Assembly (NCBI GenBank): GCA_024233865.1
Contig: JACKPA010000018.1
Coordinates: forward strand, 1-64,000
DNA from: Leptospiraceae bacterium
GTDB taxonomy: Bacteria > Spirochaetota > Leptospiria > Leptospirales > Leptospiraceae
Length of the DNA: 64,000 nucleotides
Reading direction: 5' to 3'
The translations under genes and the position numbers were made by a program. The first letter of the stretch is position 1. Each line of letters opens with the position of its first letter. Under the pieces are notes generated by a model, which had not been told where the DNA came from, made no database searches, and saw only the letters and a program-made list of their open reading frames with translations. Shown one piece after another: positions 9,723-19,029 of the stretch.

Positions 9723-9733
9723 ATTATGCCAAA

Positions 9734-10699
9734 TCAAGTTTTTGGCCTTGGTTTATGTAAATACTCTTTGAGGTAGTTGTAAACGTCCTGGGCATCCAAA
9801 TATTTTTGATTCATCATCTGATATACTTCGGGATTGGATGTGTGATGTTTATCCGGATGATATAATACAATAAATTTTTTCCATGCTTTTTCGAGTTCCT
9901 CTGAGGTATAATTTGGGCTAAGATCAAAAAGGCTTATGCTTTCTTTGAACTTAGACGAACTTTCGGGAGGTCTGTATTTGGAGTTTTGCCTAGCGTTAAA
10001 ATTATAGGTTGCTGTTCGTTTGATTTGTTCAATTACATCGTAAGGAATTTGAAAAAAGTAACAAATATTGTTAAACAGTTTATCTTCTTCTGGTCTTGCA
10101 ACTCCTTCGTCTGCAATGGCAACTTCATACAAAATGCTAAACAACAGAGTGGAGAGGTATTCCCTTTCTCGAAAAGCTACGTTATCTAAGATGTCAAAAT
10201 ACACAGAAATTATATCAATACAAGATTGTTGGATATTCCATCTGCCAATCGAATTGATGTGGGCCTTTGTTCTTTTTACGATATAACTTATAAACTCATG
10301 GTTTAAATCATTGAACTTACCGGAAATTTGTTGTCTGAGAGTATCAATCTCTGCTTGTGAAACTTGCCCGTCCACCTTTGCTATGTGGATACTAACGCTT
10401 GCCAAAATCGCAGCTAAAACATTAGAAGGAGTTTGGTATAAAAATTGTTTCCTTAGTTCGTTTACCAAAGACAAGTCATAATCGTTCAAGTCAAACCTTT
10501 GGTTGTATAAGTTTCCCCTTGGTCTGCGAGAAGCTTTTTGTTTATAAACCGTAGGTGTGAAAGCATCATTGATGTTTTTGATACCGTAATAAAGGACAAA
10601 AAAGCCTAAAATGGATAGAAACAGATCACCTATTGTAAGCAACCTAAAGCCAAAAATAATCAGTAATAAACCCCAAAAAAAATTCCACATAAAAATCAA
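9734..10699 (-). CDS. Membrane-anchored TerB/J-domain protein (DjlA-like)
   Basis: Residues ~1-45 form one or two membrane helices (FFWGLLLIIFGF and ILGFFVLYYGI). The middle is helical and TerB-like: HIAKVDGQVSQAEID and VAIADEGVARPEED repeat the same acidic pattern. A C-terminal J domain of ~55 residues contains the essential HPD (near residues 281-283, YHPDKHH), which stimulates DnaK. The order TM-TerB-J matches DjlA co-chaperones. It lies 51 nt downstream of the ABC-F gene on the same strand. Client proteins are unknown. Confidence 0.82.
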   Translation of the reverse strand: MIFMWNFFWGLLLIIFGFRLLTIGDLFLSILGFFVLYYGIKNINDAFTPTVYKQKASRRPRGNLYNQRFDLNDYDLSLVNELRKQFLYQTPSNVLAAILASVSIHIAKVDGQVSQAEIDTLRQQISGKFNDLNHEFISYIVKRTKAHINSIGRWNIQQSCIDIISVYFDILDNVAFREREYLSTLLFSILYEVAIADEGVARPEEDKLFNNICYFFQIPYDVIEQIKRTATYNFNARQNSKYRPPESSSKFKESISLFDLSPNYTSEELEKAWKKFIVLYHPDKHHTSNPEVYQMMNQKYLDAQDVYNYLKEYLHKPRPKT

Positions 10700-10750
10700 T
10701 TGCTCTCTTTGATTACGCCCGCTGTAAGGAGCGTTTTAACAGGAATGTCC

Positions 10751-12667
10751 TCAAGAGAAAGCCTCTAGTTCTAATTGGCAGTTTTCCCATTCTTCCATTA
10801 ATTGATTTAATTCATCTTTAATTCGATTGTAAGACTCTAATTTGGAATGATAACTCTCGTTTGTATACAATGCCGGATTACCCAACCACTCCTCATGGCT
10901 ACTTTTCTCTTTTTCTAATTGTGTAATTTTTTCTTCAATTTCCACAAGGATTTTTTGCGTTTTTTTGAGTTTATTCTTCTCTATGTTTTTAGAAATTCTC
11001 TGATTTATTTTTTGTGTTTTGTCTTCTTTATTGGCTGGTTCAAAATAAACATCTTCTTTGTGGTACAATAAATAGTCGCTAAATGAGCAATTCAGATTTT
11101 TTAGATTTCCACCGGAAAGTTCAAAAGTACGATCGCAGAGGTCTTTTAAAAAGTCCGGATCATGACTTATAATAATGATTGAACCAGGAAAATTAAACAA
11201 AGCATTTTTAAGAGTATCCCTGGTGACCATATCTAAGTGATTTGTAGGCTCGTCTAAGAGCAAACAATTGCAGGGAGTTAGGACTAGCATAGCCATTCTG
11301 AGCCTACTTTGCTCACCTCCAGAAAGGGTCTGCACTTTTTGGTAAACACTTTCACCGGAAAAAGAAAAATAACCAAGAATTCTGCGAACTTCAAGTTCAG
11401 ACATATCAGGAAATTTCTTCCATACGGTATCTATTATGTTCAGTTCCGGTTTGAGGTCATCCCCATGGGTTTGAGAAAAATAACCTATTTGTGTTTTTGG
11501 TCCAATATAAAGGTTGCCTTCAGACAACTTGTGTTGCCCAAGGATGGTTCTCATTAAAGTAGATTTTCCCGTTCCGTTTGGTCCTACCAAAGCTACTTTT
11601 TCACCGGATGAGATTTCCATACTTACACCATGGAATATAAATCGTTCTTCCGGTTTGTATTGAAAACCGGCGTTTTCTAACCTAAAGCTAATTTGTCCGT
11701 CACTTGTGAAATTAAACTTATAGTCTAACTTTTTATTCCAATATATTTCTTCCGGAGCTTCAACCTTTTCGCGCTTCTCTAGCTTTTTTATGGCACTTTG
11801 GACTTGTTTGGCTTTCGTTGCTTTGGAGCGAAACCGATTTATCCATTCCATACGCTTTTGCAAGTATGCTTCTTGCTTGTGGTACTTTGCCATCAGTTTT
11901 TCATGGATTTCATTTTTTTCCTCAAGGAACGCGTCCAAAGAGCCTTTGAACTCCACAACTCCGGAAGAAGAAACTTCTACAATCGTATCCGTAGTTCGAC
12001 TTAAAAAATCCGGATCATGGCTAACCAAAACGAATGTTGTTTTCAAACCTCTTAAAAACTCAGATAACCATTCTTTAGCGGCATCGTCCAAGTGATTGGT
12101 TGGCTCATCCAAAAAAAGGAGATTATAAGGATTCAAAAGGGTAATTGCCAATCCTAGTCTATGGTGAAACCCAGGAGAGAAATTTTGAATCTGCCTTTCA
12201 AAAGAATTGGAAGTAAACCCCAAACCGCTTAGAATCTTTTTCACCTGGGCTTCGAGTTTGTGTAATTCATAAGTACTGGCAAAGTCTTCCAGTTCACTTT
12301 GCTTGTGCAAAACGTCTTCGAAAGCATCCGAGTCATGGGGAATAGTTTCAAACTGATTATCGAGTTCCTTTTTTTTGGCAGAATACTCTTGATAATGGAT
12401 ATTAGATCCAATGGCTATTTCCAAAACGGTTTTTGTGGGATCAAAATTAGGAATTTGGTGAAAAAGGGATATAATCGTTCCTTTTGACTTTACTATATCC
12501 CCTTTATCCGGCAGCAAGGATTGAGTTGCCATTTGAAATAAGGTCGTTTTTCCAACACCATTTGGTCCAACTAACGCTATTTTTTGATTGGCTTTGATGT
12601 GCCAAGAAAACCCCTCAAAAACAACAACTGGACCAAAATTATGATGAATATTGATAAATTGAATCAA
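10751..12667 (-). CDS. ABC-F family ATPase (ribosome-associated type)
   Basis: Two ABC ATPase domains in one chain with no membrane segments, plus a charged coiled coil at the C-terminus (from about residue 540), as in Uup/YheS. Walker A motifs are GPNGVGKTT and GPNGTGKST. Both Walker B motifs end DEPTNHLD. The interdomain linker holds a long helical arm (YHKQEAYLQKRMEWINRFRSKATKAKQ). The second signature is the regular LSGGEQSRLRMA, but the first is degenerate (FSPGFHHRLGLA). ABC-F proteins act on the ribosome as translation factors or in drug protection; which applies here cannot be told. Confidence 0.9.
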   Translation of the reverse strand: MIQFINIHHNFGPVVVFEGFSWHIKANQKIALVGPNGVGKTTLFQMATQSLLPDKGDIVKSKGTIISLFHQIPNFDPTKTVLEIAIGSNIHYQEYSAKKKELDNQFETIPHDSDAFEDVLHKQSELEDFASTYELHKLEAQVKKILSGLGFTSNSFERQIQNFSPGFHHRLGLAITLLNPYNLLFLDEPTNHLDDAAKEWLSEFLRGLKTTFVLVSHDPDFLSRTTDTIVEVSSSGVVEFKGSLDAFLEEKNEIHEKLMAKYHKQEAYLQKRMEWINRFRSKATKAKQVQSAIKKLEKREKVEAPEEIYWNKKLDYKFNFTSDGQISFRLENAGFQYKPEERFIFHGVSMEISSGEKVALVGPNGTGKSTLMRTILGQHKLSEGNLYIGPKTQIGYFSQTHGDDLKPELNIIDTVWKKFPDMSELEVRRILGYFSFSGESVYQKVQTLSGGEQSRLRMAMLVLTPCNCLLLDEPTNHLDMVTRDTLKNALFNFPGSIIIISHDPDFLKDLCDRTFELSGGNLKNLNCSFSDYLLYHKEDVYFEPANKEDKTQKINQRISKNIEKNKLKKTQKILVEIEEKITQLEKEKSSHEEWLGNPALYTNESYHSKLESYNRIKDELNQLMEEWENCQLELEAFS

Positions 12668-12744
12668 ACAAAACTCTCCCGCTCCTTAATCGTAACGGTG
12701 CACTTAAGCTAAGCCGAAACCCGAAGGATCCTGGGTGTTTTATC

Positions 12745-12903
12745 CTACTTTGAAGTTAAAACGGTTTTTCTTTCTTGAAGGTGCTGAACGTGTTTACTTG
12801 ACTCGTCTTTGTTTTCTTTTGCTTTTTTTAAAGCGGATTCTACTTCTGAGATGGTCATTTTTGTAACCTTTTTATTTTTCTTCTCTTTTTTCTCTTTTGC
12901 CAT
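12745..12903 (-). CDS. Small lysine-rich hypothetical protein (52 aa)
   Basis: Open frame starting MAKEKKEKKNKKVTKM and ending ERKTVLTSK. The ATG is preceded by AGAAGG at an 8-nt spacing, an excellent ribosome site for this genome. The product is strongly basic at the N-terminus, probably helical throughout, and has no hydrophobic segment. It lies in the 523-nt gap between the ABC-F gene and glnD. Function is unknown; a nucleic-acid or ribosome-binding role would fit the charge but is only inference. Confidence 0.55.
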   Translation of the reverse strand: MAKEKKEKKNKKVTKMTISEVESALKKAKENKDESSKHVQHLQERKTVLTSK

Positions 12904-13022
12904 TTGATAAACCTTCTATACTTAAGCTAATTTGGGATTCTACCCATTTAAAATTTAGAGCTTTTTTCCAAAAAAATTATATTTTTATCTATGTCATTCA
13001 TTTTATATAGGAGTTTGAAAAA

Positions 13023-13139
13023 ATGAATAAAATCGTAAAATCTAATATTAATACAAAAACTTCAAGCCTCTTGCGGTTTCCAAATGCCCATACTCCAAAA
13101 ATTGAGATTGACAATAAGAACAAACAATTCTTATTTTAA
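13023..13139 (+). CDS. Possible small ORF (38 aa)
   Basis: Begins MNKIVKSNINTKTSSLLRF and ends KNKQFLF. An AGGAG box lies 8 nt before the ATG. No family is recognised, and the short length means it could be chance. It lies 51 nt upstream of glnD on the same strand, so it could also be a leader ORF. Confidence 0.35.
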   Translation: MNKIVKSNINTKTSSLLRFPNAHTPKIEIDNKNKQFLF

Positions 13140-13190
13140 ATGATGCTTGAAAAAATAATTAAAGCGATTTTGTTTATAAAGTAGCGTAAT

Positions 13191-15827
13191 ATGCCAATTT
13201 TATTAGACCTAAAAACAAGATTTCAAAGAACCATGGAAAGTGGAAAAAAGGTAAATTCCGGTAGGCTTATATGCCGGCAGCTTACCTATATCATAGATGC
13301 AACCCTTATTTCGTTGTACAGTGAAATTGAAAAAACGGTTGATATCAAAGAAAAAATCTGTATTATACCGATAGGCGGCTACGGAAGGATGGAAATTGCT
13401 CCCTTTTCGGACATAGACATTCTTTACCTCCACGACGGACTGGATCAAAAAACTCTGGAAATAGTCATATCAAAGCTCAATTACTTTTTATATGATTCTG
13501 GAAAAGAAGTTGGTCATTCTTGCAGAACTATTGAAGAGTGTGCAAGCTATTTGGACAATCCACATTCTTTTAACGCTTATCTGGACTCTCGTTATCTAAT
13601 CGGTTCCAGGAATCTTTATGGAAAATACGTTGCGGAATTCTTAAGCCAATTGCCAAAAGATTTAGTAGAGCATTACAATAACGACAAATTAGAAGAATTG
13701 CAAAAAATTATTGATTCGGATAAACCATTGCTTCTAACCGAGCCAAATTTAAAAACAGACCCTTGTGGTTTGCGGGATATTCAAAGAATCTATTGGCTGG
13801 AAAAATCGGTTAATAATATTCCTTCTTTATCCGGTCTTGGTATTATTCCGGCTTTTTGTAAAGGTGAAGTTCAGCAATTAGAAAGTGCTTATGATTTTTA
13901 TTTAAAGGTGAGAGTTGCTTTACACACCTTACAAGGCAAAAAGGGAGATAGGCTTGCTCTAACCCTGCAGCCGGAAGTTGCAGAGTATTTAAATTACGGC
14001 TCAAAAAGTGACATATCTTCCATAGATAAATTGATGAATGAACTCTACAAAAAGCAGAAAGACATATACTTTTTTATTGGCACATACCTTGATTATAAAA
14101 AATCTTTTAACAAAAGCCAAGTTTCAAGATATTTTCCTGATGTTCAGCTTAGCTTAGAAATATTGGAAGAAAAATATCTCTATCCGCCCAAAATGGGAAA
14201 TTTGTTTTCCAGGCCGGAAATGTTGTATATGGACATCATGAATATTTTTCTATTGTGCCAGGAACACAACTTGGAATTGTCTTTCACCTTGATCAATGAA
14301 CTAAGGTTTGTTTCCTACTTTTTGGACAAAGACTTTATCAACTCAAAAGCTTCCTCAGAAATATTTTTAACCATACTAAAACGGAAAAAGAGAGCCGGGA
14401 AAATTCTCACCATTATGCACCATTGCAACGTTTTGGGAAAACTAATTCCCGAATTTGGTGCTTGCACATTTTTTCCCTTATTTAGCTATCACCACCAATA
14501 CACCGTAGATGAACACTCTTTATATATCTTGAGAGAATTGGATAAGTTGATCGAGGGAAATTATGAAGATAAGGAGATTCAGAGTGAATTCAACAAATGT
14601 GAAAATGTGCACATCCTTATCCTATCCATTCTTATCCATGATGCCGGAAAGGTGAAAGAAGGAGACCACTGTCAATACGGAGCAGAACTAGCTTATTCCA
14701 TAGGAGAAAGAATCGGATTAACCGATGCGGAAAACGAGCTTTTCTATTTTTTGGTAGAAAGGCATATTGATATGTCCGAGCTTTCAACCAAAAGAGATAT
14801 TTCCGATCCAAAATTAATCAAAGATTTTGCCAACCAAATGAATAATGAGCACAAGCTGAGGCTGCTCTATGTTTTTACGATCATTGATACAAAATCTGTT
14901 GGTCCGGGAATTTTGACAAATTGGAAAAAGGCGATTTTAAAGACACTTTTTACCAACACCTTGGAATTTTTACAGAAAGAACAAAATCATTCCAAGCCAA
15001 CTCCGACACTTTCCAATCTTGATTTCTTGCGACATTGTTTATTACATAAAGAATATCTACCCAAAAAAGAAGTGGACGAAATAACAAGTTATACCCTACA
15101 CGTTATTCCTTCTAACTATTTAGGATACAGTACTCCAAGGAGAATCCTTCACCACTATCGTATTTATAAATCATTTTTAGAAGGAAGCACAATTCCAGTG
15201 ATTGAGTTTGAATCGGAACCAGCCTATACCATTATGAGCGTTTATGATTTATATAAAAAATATATACTATCAGACATATCCGGAACCGTATCTTCGGAAG
15301 GACTGAATTTAATAGGGCTCCGATCGTTTAGAAACAAAAACGGTTTTGTTATTAATCAAGTTCAAATAACCGATAGCTTTGGAAGCGGAAAAATTACAAA
15401 AGACAAAAAGGAGAGGTTAAAAGAAAAATTAACCCAAGTGCTTTTGAAACAGACTACTGTTGAGGAGCTTATATCTACAAACCTAACATGGAACTATTCC
15501 TTCAAAAAAATTCCGGATGGTATGGTAGAGGAATTGATTGAATTCAATAATGATGCATTGCCTGAATATACCGTAATTGAGATCAGATTACCAGATTCTT
15601 TAGGTTTATTGTACCGTATCCTAAACCAAATCCTATCCTTTGACATTCAATTGGATTATGTTAGAGTTTTCACCAGTGCTGATTTTGCTTATGATTCTTT
15701 TTATGTAAAATCTCATGATGGGAAAAAGATTTTAGATACCAAATTGCAAGAAGAAATGAAAAAAAAGATCATGGGCGCAAAACAACTCCAAATCCAAAGC
15801 GAATCAGTTCCTTATTTGCAGTTTTAA
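13191..15827 (+). CDS. glnD: Bifunctional uridylyltransferase/uridylyl-removing enzyme GlnD
   Basis: Senses glutamine and adds or removes UMP on PII proteins to control nitrogen assimilation. The nucleotidyltransferase domain has GGYGR (residues 62-66) and the metal-binding SDIDIL (73-78). A GlnD-type helical region follows. The HD hydrolase domain contains YHHQYTVDEH and the HD pair in LIHDAGK (about 483-484). Two C-terminal ACT domains bind glutamine; the last includes IEIRLPDSLGLLYRIL. Length (878 aa) is normal and all catalytic motifs are present. Preceded by the small ORF at 13023; stands alone otherwise. Confidence 0.93.
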   Translation: MPILLDLKTRFQRTMESGKKVNSGRLICRQLTYIIDATLISLYSEIEKTVDIKEKICIIPIGGYGRMEIAPFSDIDILYLHDGLDQKTLEIVISKLNYFLYDSGKEVGHSCRTIEECASYLDNPHSFNAYLDSRYLIGSRNLYGKYVAEFLSQLPKDLVEHYNNDKLEELQKIIDSDKPLLLTEPNLKTDPCGLRDIQRIYWLEKSVNNIPSLSGLGIIPAFCKGEVQQLESAYDFYLKVRVALHTLQGKKGDRLALTLQPEVAEYLNYGSKSDISSIDKLMNELYKKQKDIYFFIGTYLDYKKSFNKSQVSRYFPDVQLSLEILEEKYLYPPKMGNLFSRPEMLYMDIMNIFLLCQEHNLELSFTLINELRFVSYFLDKDFINSKASSEIFLTILKRKKRAGKILTIMHHCNVLGKLIPEFGACTFFPLFSYHHQYTVDEHSLYILRELDKLIEGNYEDKEIQSEFNKCENVHILILSILIHDAGKVKEGDHCQYGAELAYSIGERIGLTDAENELFYFLVERHIDMSELSTKRDISDPKLIKDFANQMNNEHKLRLLYVFTIIDTKSVGPGILTNWKKAILKTLFTNTLEFLQKEQNHSKPTPTLSNLDFLRHCLLHKEYLPKKEVDEITSYTLHVIPSNYLGYSTPRRILHHYRIYKSFLEGSTIPVIEFESEPAYTIMSVYDLYKKYILSDISGTVSSEGLNLIGLRSFRNKNGFVINQVQITDSFGSGKITKDKKERLKEKLTQVLLKQTTVEELISTNLTWNYSFKKIPDGMVEELIEFNNDALPEYTVIEIRLPDSLGLLYRILNQILSFDIQLDYVRVFTSADFAYDSFYVKSHDGKKILDTKLQEEMKKKIMGAKQLQIQSESVPYLQF

Positions 15828-15870
15828 AGTATTACTTCCATGTTTACAGCCAAGATGGCTGTGGTACTTT
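15826..15870 (+). terminator. Weak hairpin after glnD
   Basis: Immediately after the glnD stop there is a perfect 7-bp stem (ACAGCCA/TGGCTGT, 15846-15862, loop AGA), with an outer AAAGTA/TACTTT pairing. No strong U tract follows, so this is only a possible terminator. Confidence 0.35.
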
Positions 15871-15936
15871 AAAAATTAGATAATAAAATGAAAAAATTGT
15901 TGAATTTTACGTTCTCATTTTTCTAATATAATTGAT

Positions 15937-16557
15937 ATGTCTCTAAAAGTCCCAAATGGTAATCCGGAAATTCAAAGTTTAAAAAGCAGGTTGGATAAAG
16001 TGATCGTATCTTCTACGAATTCGGAAGATGCTTATATCAAGCAAACGGTAAAATTGGCAATTGAATCTGCAAGCAATCTAAACTATGGGGTAGGAGCAAT
16101 ACTGGTAGACAAAGGGGGGGATGTAGTATCCCGGGGTCAAAACCAAGTATTTTATCCTTATTTTCAAAGCGGTTTGCATGCAGAAATGGATGCACTCAAC
16201 CAATTTGAAGAAAAAATCAGAGGTGAAAGGGTTGATTTAAAAGATTATACGATTTATACATCTTTAGAGCCATGTCCGATGTGTATGAGTCGCATTCTTA
16301 TGGCTGGTGTTGGCTTTACGGTTTATGCTGCTGACGATGACCTAGGAGGCATGGTTCATATCATTGAAGCTTATTTAAAATCCAAAAAGGAATTAAAAAA
16401 ACAAGGCTTTGATAATATAGGAGTTCTTCCGGACGTTTGGGAACAATTTTATATAAAACAGAGTTTTAGAAAGGCGGATTGTGATCTAGAACTTCAAAAA
16501 TTGGCAATAGAAGCTTTCCTTTTAAATATACAGCAAATTAGGTCAAAAAGAAAGTAG
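15937..16557 (+). CDS. Cytidine/guanine-deaminase-like zinc hydrolase
   Basis: CDA-superfamily deaminase. The zinc and proton-shuttle motif is HAEMDAL, and the second zinc motif is EPCPMCMSRIL, the P-C-x-x-C of nucleobase and tRNA-adenosine deaminases. At 206 aa it is longer than TadA (about 150-170), with extra N-terminal and C-terminal helices. It could therefore be a guanine or other nucleoside deaminase rather than TadA. No neighbouring gene helps to choose. Confidence 0.8.
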   Translation: MSLKVPNGNPEIQSLKSRLDKVIVSSTNSEDAYIKQTVKLAIESASNLNYGVGAILVDKGGDVVSRGQNQVFYPYFQSGLHAEMDALNQFEEKIRGERVDLKDYTIYTSLEPCPMCMSRILMAGVGFTVYAADDDLGGMVHIIEAYLKSKKELKKQGFDNIGVLPDVWEQFYIKQSFRKADCDLELQKLAIEAFLLNIQQIRSKRK

Positions 16558-16626
16558 TACGACTCACCCTTCATTCCCTAAAATACACGTGTATTTCGGA
16601 TACGAAAAAGACTTTGAAAAAATAAA

Positions 16627-18387
16627 ATGTATTTTAATATGAACGAAATGATAAAATATATATTGCTATTAATTTTGACCTTACCAATTGCGACAGAAGC
16701 TCAATACCAAAAAAAAAGGAAATTGTATATCTCGGATATATCGGTATCAAATGAATCAAAGAGTACAGCTTCCGATATTACGGACGAAATCAAGCAAAAT
16801 GTTTTGAAAAGCTATGGGGACTATTATCATGTTGTAACAGACGAGGATGTTGTGATTATGTATGAAGAAGTTGGAGAAATTAAAACATCATCTAATTGTT
16901 ATACGGAATCCTGCAGAAAGTTAGTTGCAGAAGCAATAAATGCAGATGAGATCATTTACGGTAGCGTAATATCTAAAAATGACAGTATTTTTGTGAATTT
17001 TACAAATCTTTCCAGAGAAGAACAGAAATATACTATCAAATCAACAAAATTCATTTCGTTTTTGAAAAAAGAATATAGGACGAGTATTCGGGAGATTACA
17101 TTTTCTCTTATAGACCCTGAAAAAAATTTAACTTCTGAGGATTCTATGTATTTTGACGAACTAACAGATCCGACAGAATCCATTATGGAACTTCGCAAAA
17201 GAAGACAATTCATAATTATAAAAGAATATGAAAAATTGGGCGATTCTACCTATAATAACAAGAGATTTGAAAACGAATACAAAGAAAAATGTGCTTTTGG
17301 AATAATATGGTGTAAGAAGAGTATTAAAGCTAAAGGAGCGATAGAATATTACCAGGATGCCTTAACCTATAGTTTGGAAATAGAGGATGAAGAGCTTAAA
17401 AAGTTAAAACAAGACCATTTACAAAAAAAAATTGCGATCACAAAAAAAACAGGAATTAGTTTATTAATAAACTTTGTAGAGCAATTGCTAGATAAGGCAA
17501 CATCTCTTTATGTAAATGGTAACAAATCAGATGCTAGGAAGCTAATTGAACATGCAAGAATAAAAATGCTGAATTCAATCTTTACAACACACCAATTGGT
17601 AGAATCATTTAACGTTTTAGCAAAACAAATTTCTTGCAAACAAATAAAAATTAGTCATTATAATTATAATAATTATGGTAATGTATTTTCCGGTAAGTCC
17701 TTTAAAAACAGCATAGGCATAGAATTTGTTCTCATTCCTCCGGGAGAATTTATGATGGGTTGTAGCCTAAGAGATAATAAATGTAACAAAGATGAAAAAC
17801 CTCGCCACAAAGTAAATATAAGCAAGTCATTTTATATGAGTCGATATGAGATAACCCAGGGTCAATGGAAAAAGGTTATGGGAAATAACCCAAGTCATTT
17901 CAAATCTTGTGGAGATAACTGTCCTGTTGAACAAATAAGTTGGGAAAGTGCTCAAAAGTTTATCAATACATTGAACAAAATGGATTCGAGAAAGTACCGC
18001 TTACCAACCGAAACTGAATGGGAATATGCAGCTCGTGGAGGAACTAGCATGAAATATTATTGGGGGAATCAAATGGATGGAAGATACGCTTGGTATTTTG
18101 GAAATTCTAGTAAACAAATACATACGGTTGGAAAAAAGTTACCAAATGATTTTGGTTTGTATGATATGAGCGGGAACGTTTGGGAATGGGTTGAGGATTG
18201 TTACGATAATGAATCTTACAATAAAAGCCAAAAAACCGAACCTCTAAATGGGAAATGTAAAAAACACGTACTTCGAGGCGGTTCTTGGTACTTAATGGAT
18301 ACTTATTTGCGAGTTTCCAATCGCTTCAGCACACTTTCCAACTCATGGTATTACTGTAACGGTTTGCGTATTGTATCCATTCCCTAA
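16627..18387 (+). CDS. Exported FGE-sulfatase (SUMF1) domain protein
   Basis: A signal peptide spans about residues 8-26 (MIKYILLLILTLPIATEAQ). Residues ~30-150 resemble the TolB-like N-terminal domain seen in spirochaetal and myxobacterial proteins (KLYISDISVSNES; EAINADEIIYGSV). A helical middle follows. The last ~230 residues are an FGE-sulfatase fold: FVLIPPGEFMMGC, YEITQGQWKKVMG, YRLPTETEWEYAARGG, DMSGNVWEWVEDC, HVLRGGSW and the final GLRIV. In bacteria most such domains are not formylglycine enzymes but binding or scaffold modules. ATG 16627 or 16639 could start it. Probably periplasmic or surface-located. Confidence 0.8.
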   Translation: MYFNMNEMIKYILLLILTLPIATEAQYQKKRKLYISDISVSNESKSTASDITDEIKQNVLKSYGDYYHVVTDEDVVIMYEEVGEIKTSSNCYTESCRKLVAEAINADEIIYGSVISKNDSIFVNFTNLSREEQKYTIKSTKFISFLKKEYRTSIREITFSLIDPEKNLTSEDSMYFDELTDPTESIMELRKRRQFIIIKEYEKLGDSTYNNKRFENEYKEKCAFGIIWCKKSIKAKGAIEYYQDALTYSLEIEDEELKKLKQDHLQKKIAITKKTGISLLINFVEQLLDKATSLYVNGNKSDARKLIEHARIKMLNSIFTTHQLVESFNVLAKQISCKQIKISHYNYNNYGNVFSGKSFKNSIGIEFVLIPPGEFMMGCSLRDNKCNKDEKPRHKVNISKSFYMSRYEITQGQWKKVMGNNPSHFKSCGDNCPVEQISWESAQKFINTLNKMDSRKYRLPTETEWEYAARGGTSMKYYWGNQMDGRYAWYFGNSSKQIHTVGKKLPNDFGLYDMSGNVWEWVEDCYDNESYNKSQKTEPLNGKCKKHVLRGGSWYLMDTYLRVSNRFSTLSNSWYYCNGLRIVSIP

Positions 18388-18402
18388 AATATAGGAATAC
18401 AA

Positions 18403-18981
18403 ATGATAACACAAGAATCAAGCATTGCATTGTATGGAATACCATGGGAAAAATACGAAGGGCTTTTGTCACTTCTTGGAGATGACCAGCCAGCACTAAG
18501 ACTAAACTACTTGGAAGAAACATTAGAAATTATGACAACATCTAGATTACATGAGGAGATTAAAACCACAATCAGGATGTTATTAGAATCTTACTTTTTC
18601 CATAAGGGAATCTTGTTCTTTGCCATAGGTTCGGCTACTTTTAAAAAGGAAACGCAAAAAAGAGGCTTAGAACCTGACGAATGTTATTGTTTTGGAGAGA
18701 AAAAAGAATACCCAGACCTTGCCATTGAAGTAGTTTTAACGAGTGGATGGATTGATAAATTGGAAATCTACCAGGGTCTTGGAATACCGGAAGTATGGTT
18801 TTGGAAAGAAGGCAAGTTTTATTTCTATAAATTGACAGAAAGAAGTTATAAAACCATAACCGGAAGTGAGTTGTTGCCAGAATTGGATATTCATTTGCTT
18901 TCTAAATACGTCACTCCTGAAAATCAGTACGAATCAGTGAAAAATTATAGAGAACAATTAATTAAAAATAATAGAAATTGA
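18403..18981 (+). CDS. Uma2 family (DUF820) putative endonuclease
   Basis: A 192-residue protein with the DUF820/Uma2 pattern: LRLNYLEETLEIMT near the start, GSATFKKE, then the PD-(D/E)XK-like core YPDLAIEVVLTSG and KLEIYQGLGIPEVWFW. Family members are abundant in cyanobacteria and some spirochaetes and are linked to mobile DNA, but their activity is largely unproven. An AGGAA box lies upstream of the ATG. It directly follows the FGE gene. A second reading frame after the stop also encodes a plausible tail (see findings). Confidence 0.75.
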   Translation: MITQESSIALYGIPWEKYEGLLSLLGDDQPALRLNYLEETLEIMTTSRLHEEIKTTIRMLLESYFFHKGILFFAIGSATFKKETQKRGLEPDECYCFGEKKEYPDLAIEVVLTSGWIDKLEIYQGLGIPEVWFWKEGKFYFYKLTERSYKTITGSELLPELDIHLLSKYVTPENQYESVKNYREQLIKNNRN

Positions 18982-19029
18982 AGAAATAGCACAAGCTATT
19001 GGTAAAGACGAGGATTATATTCTTAAATT

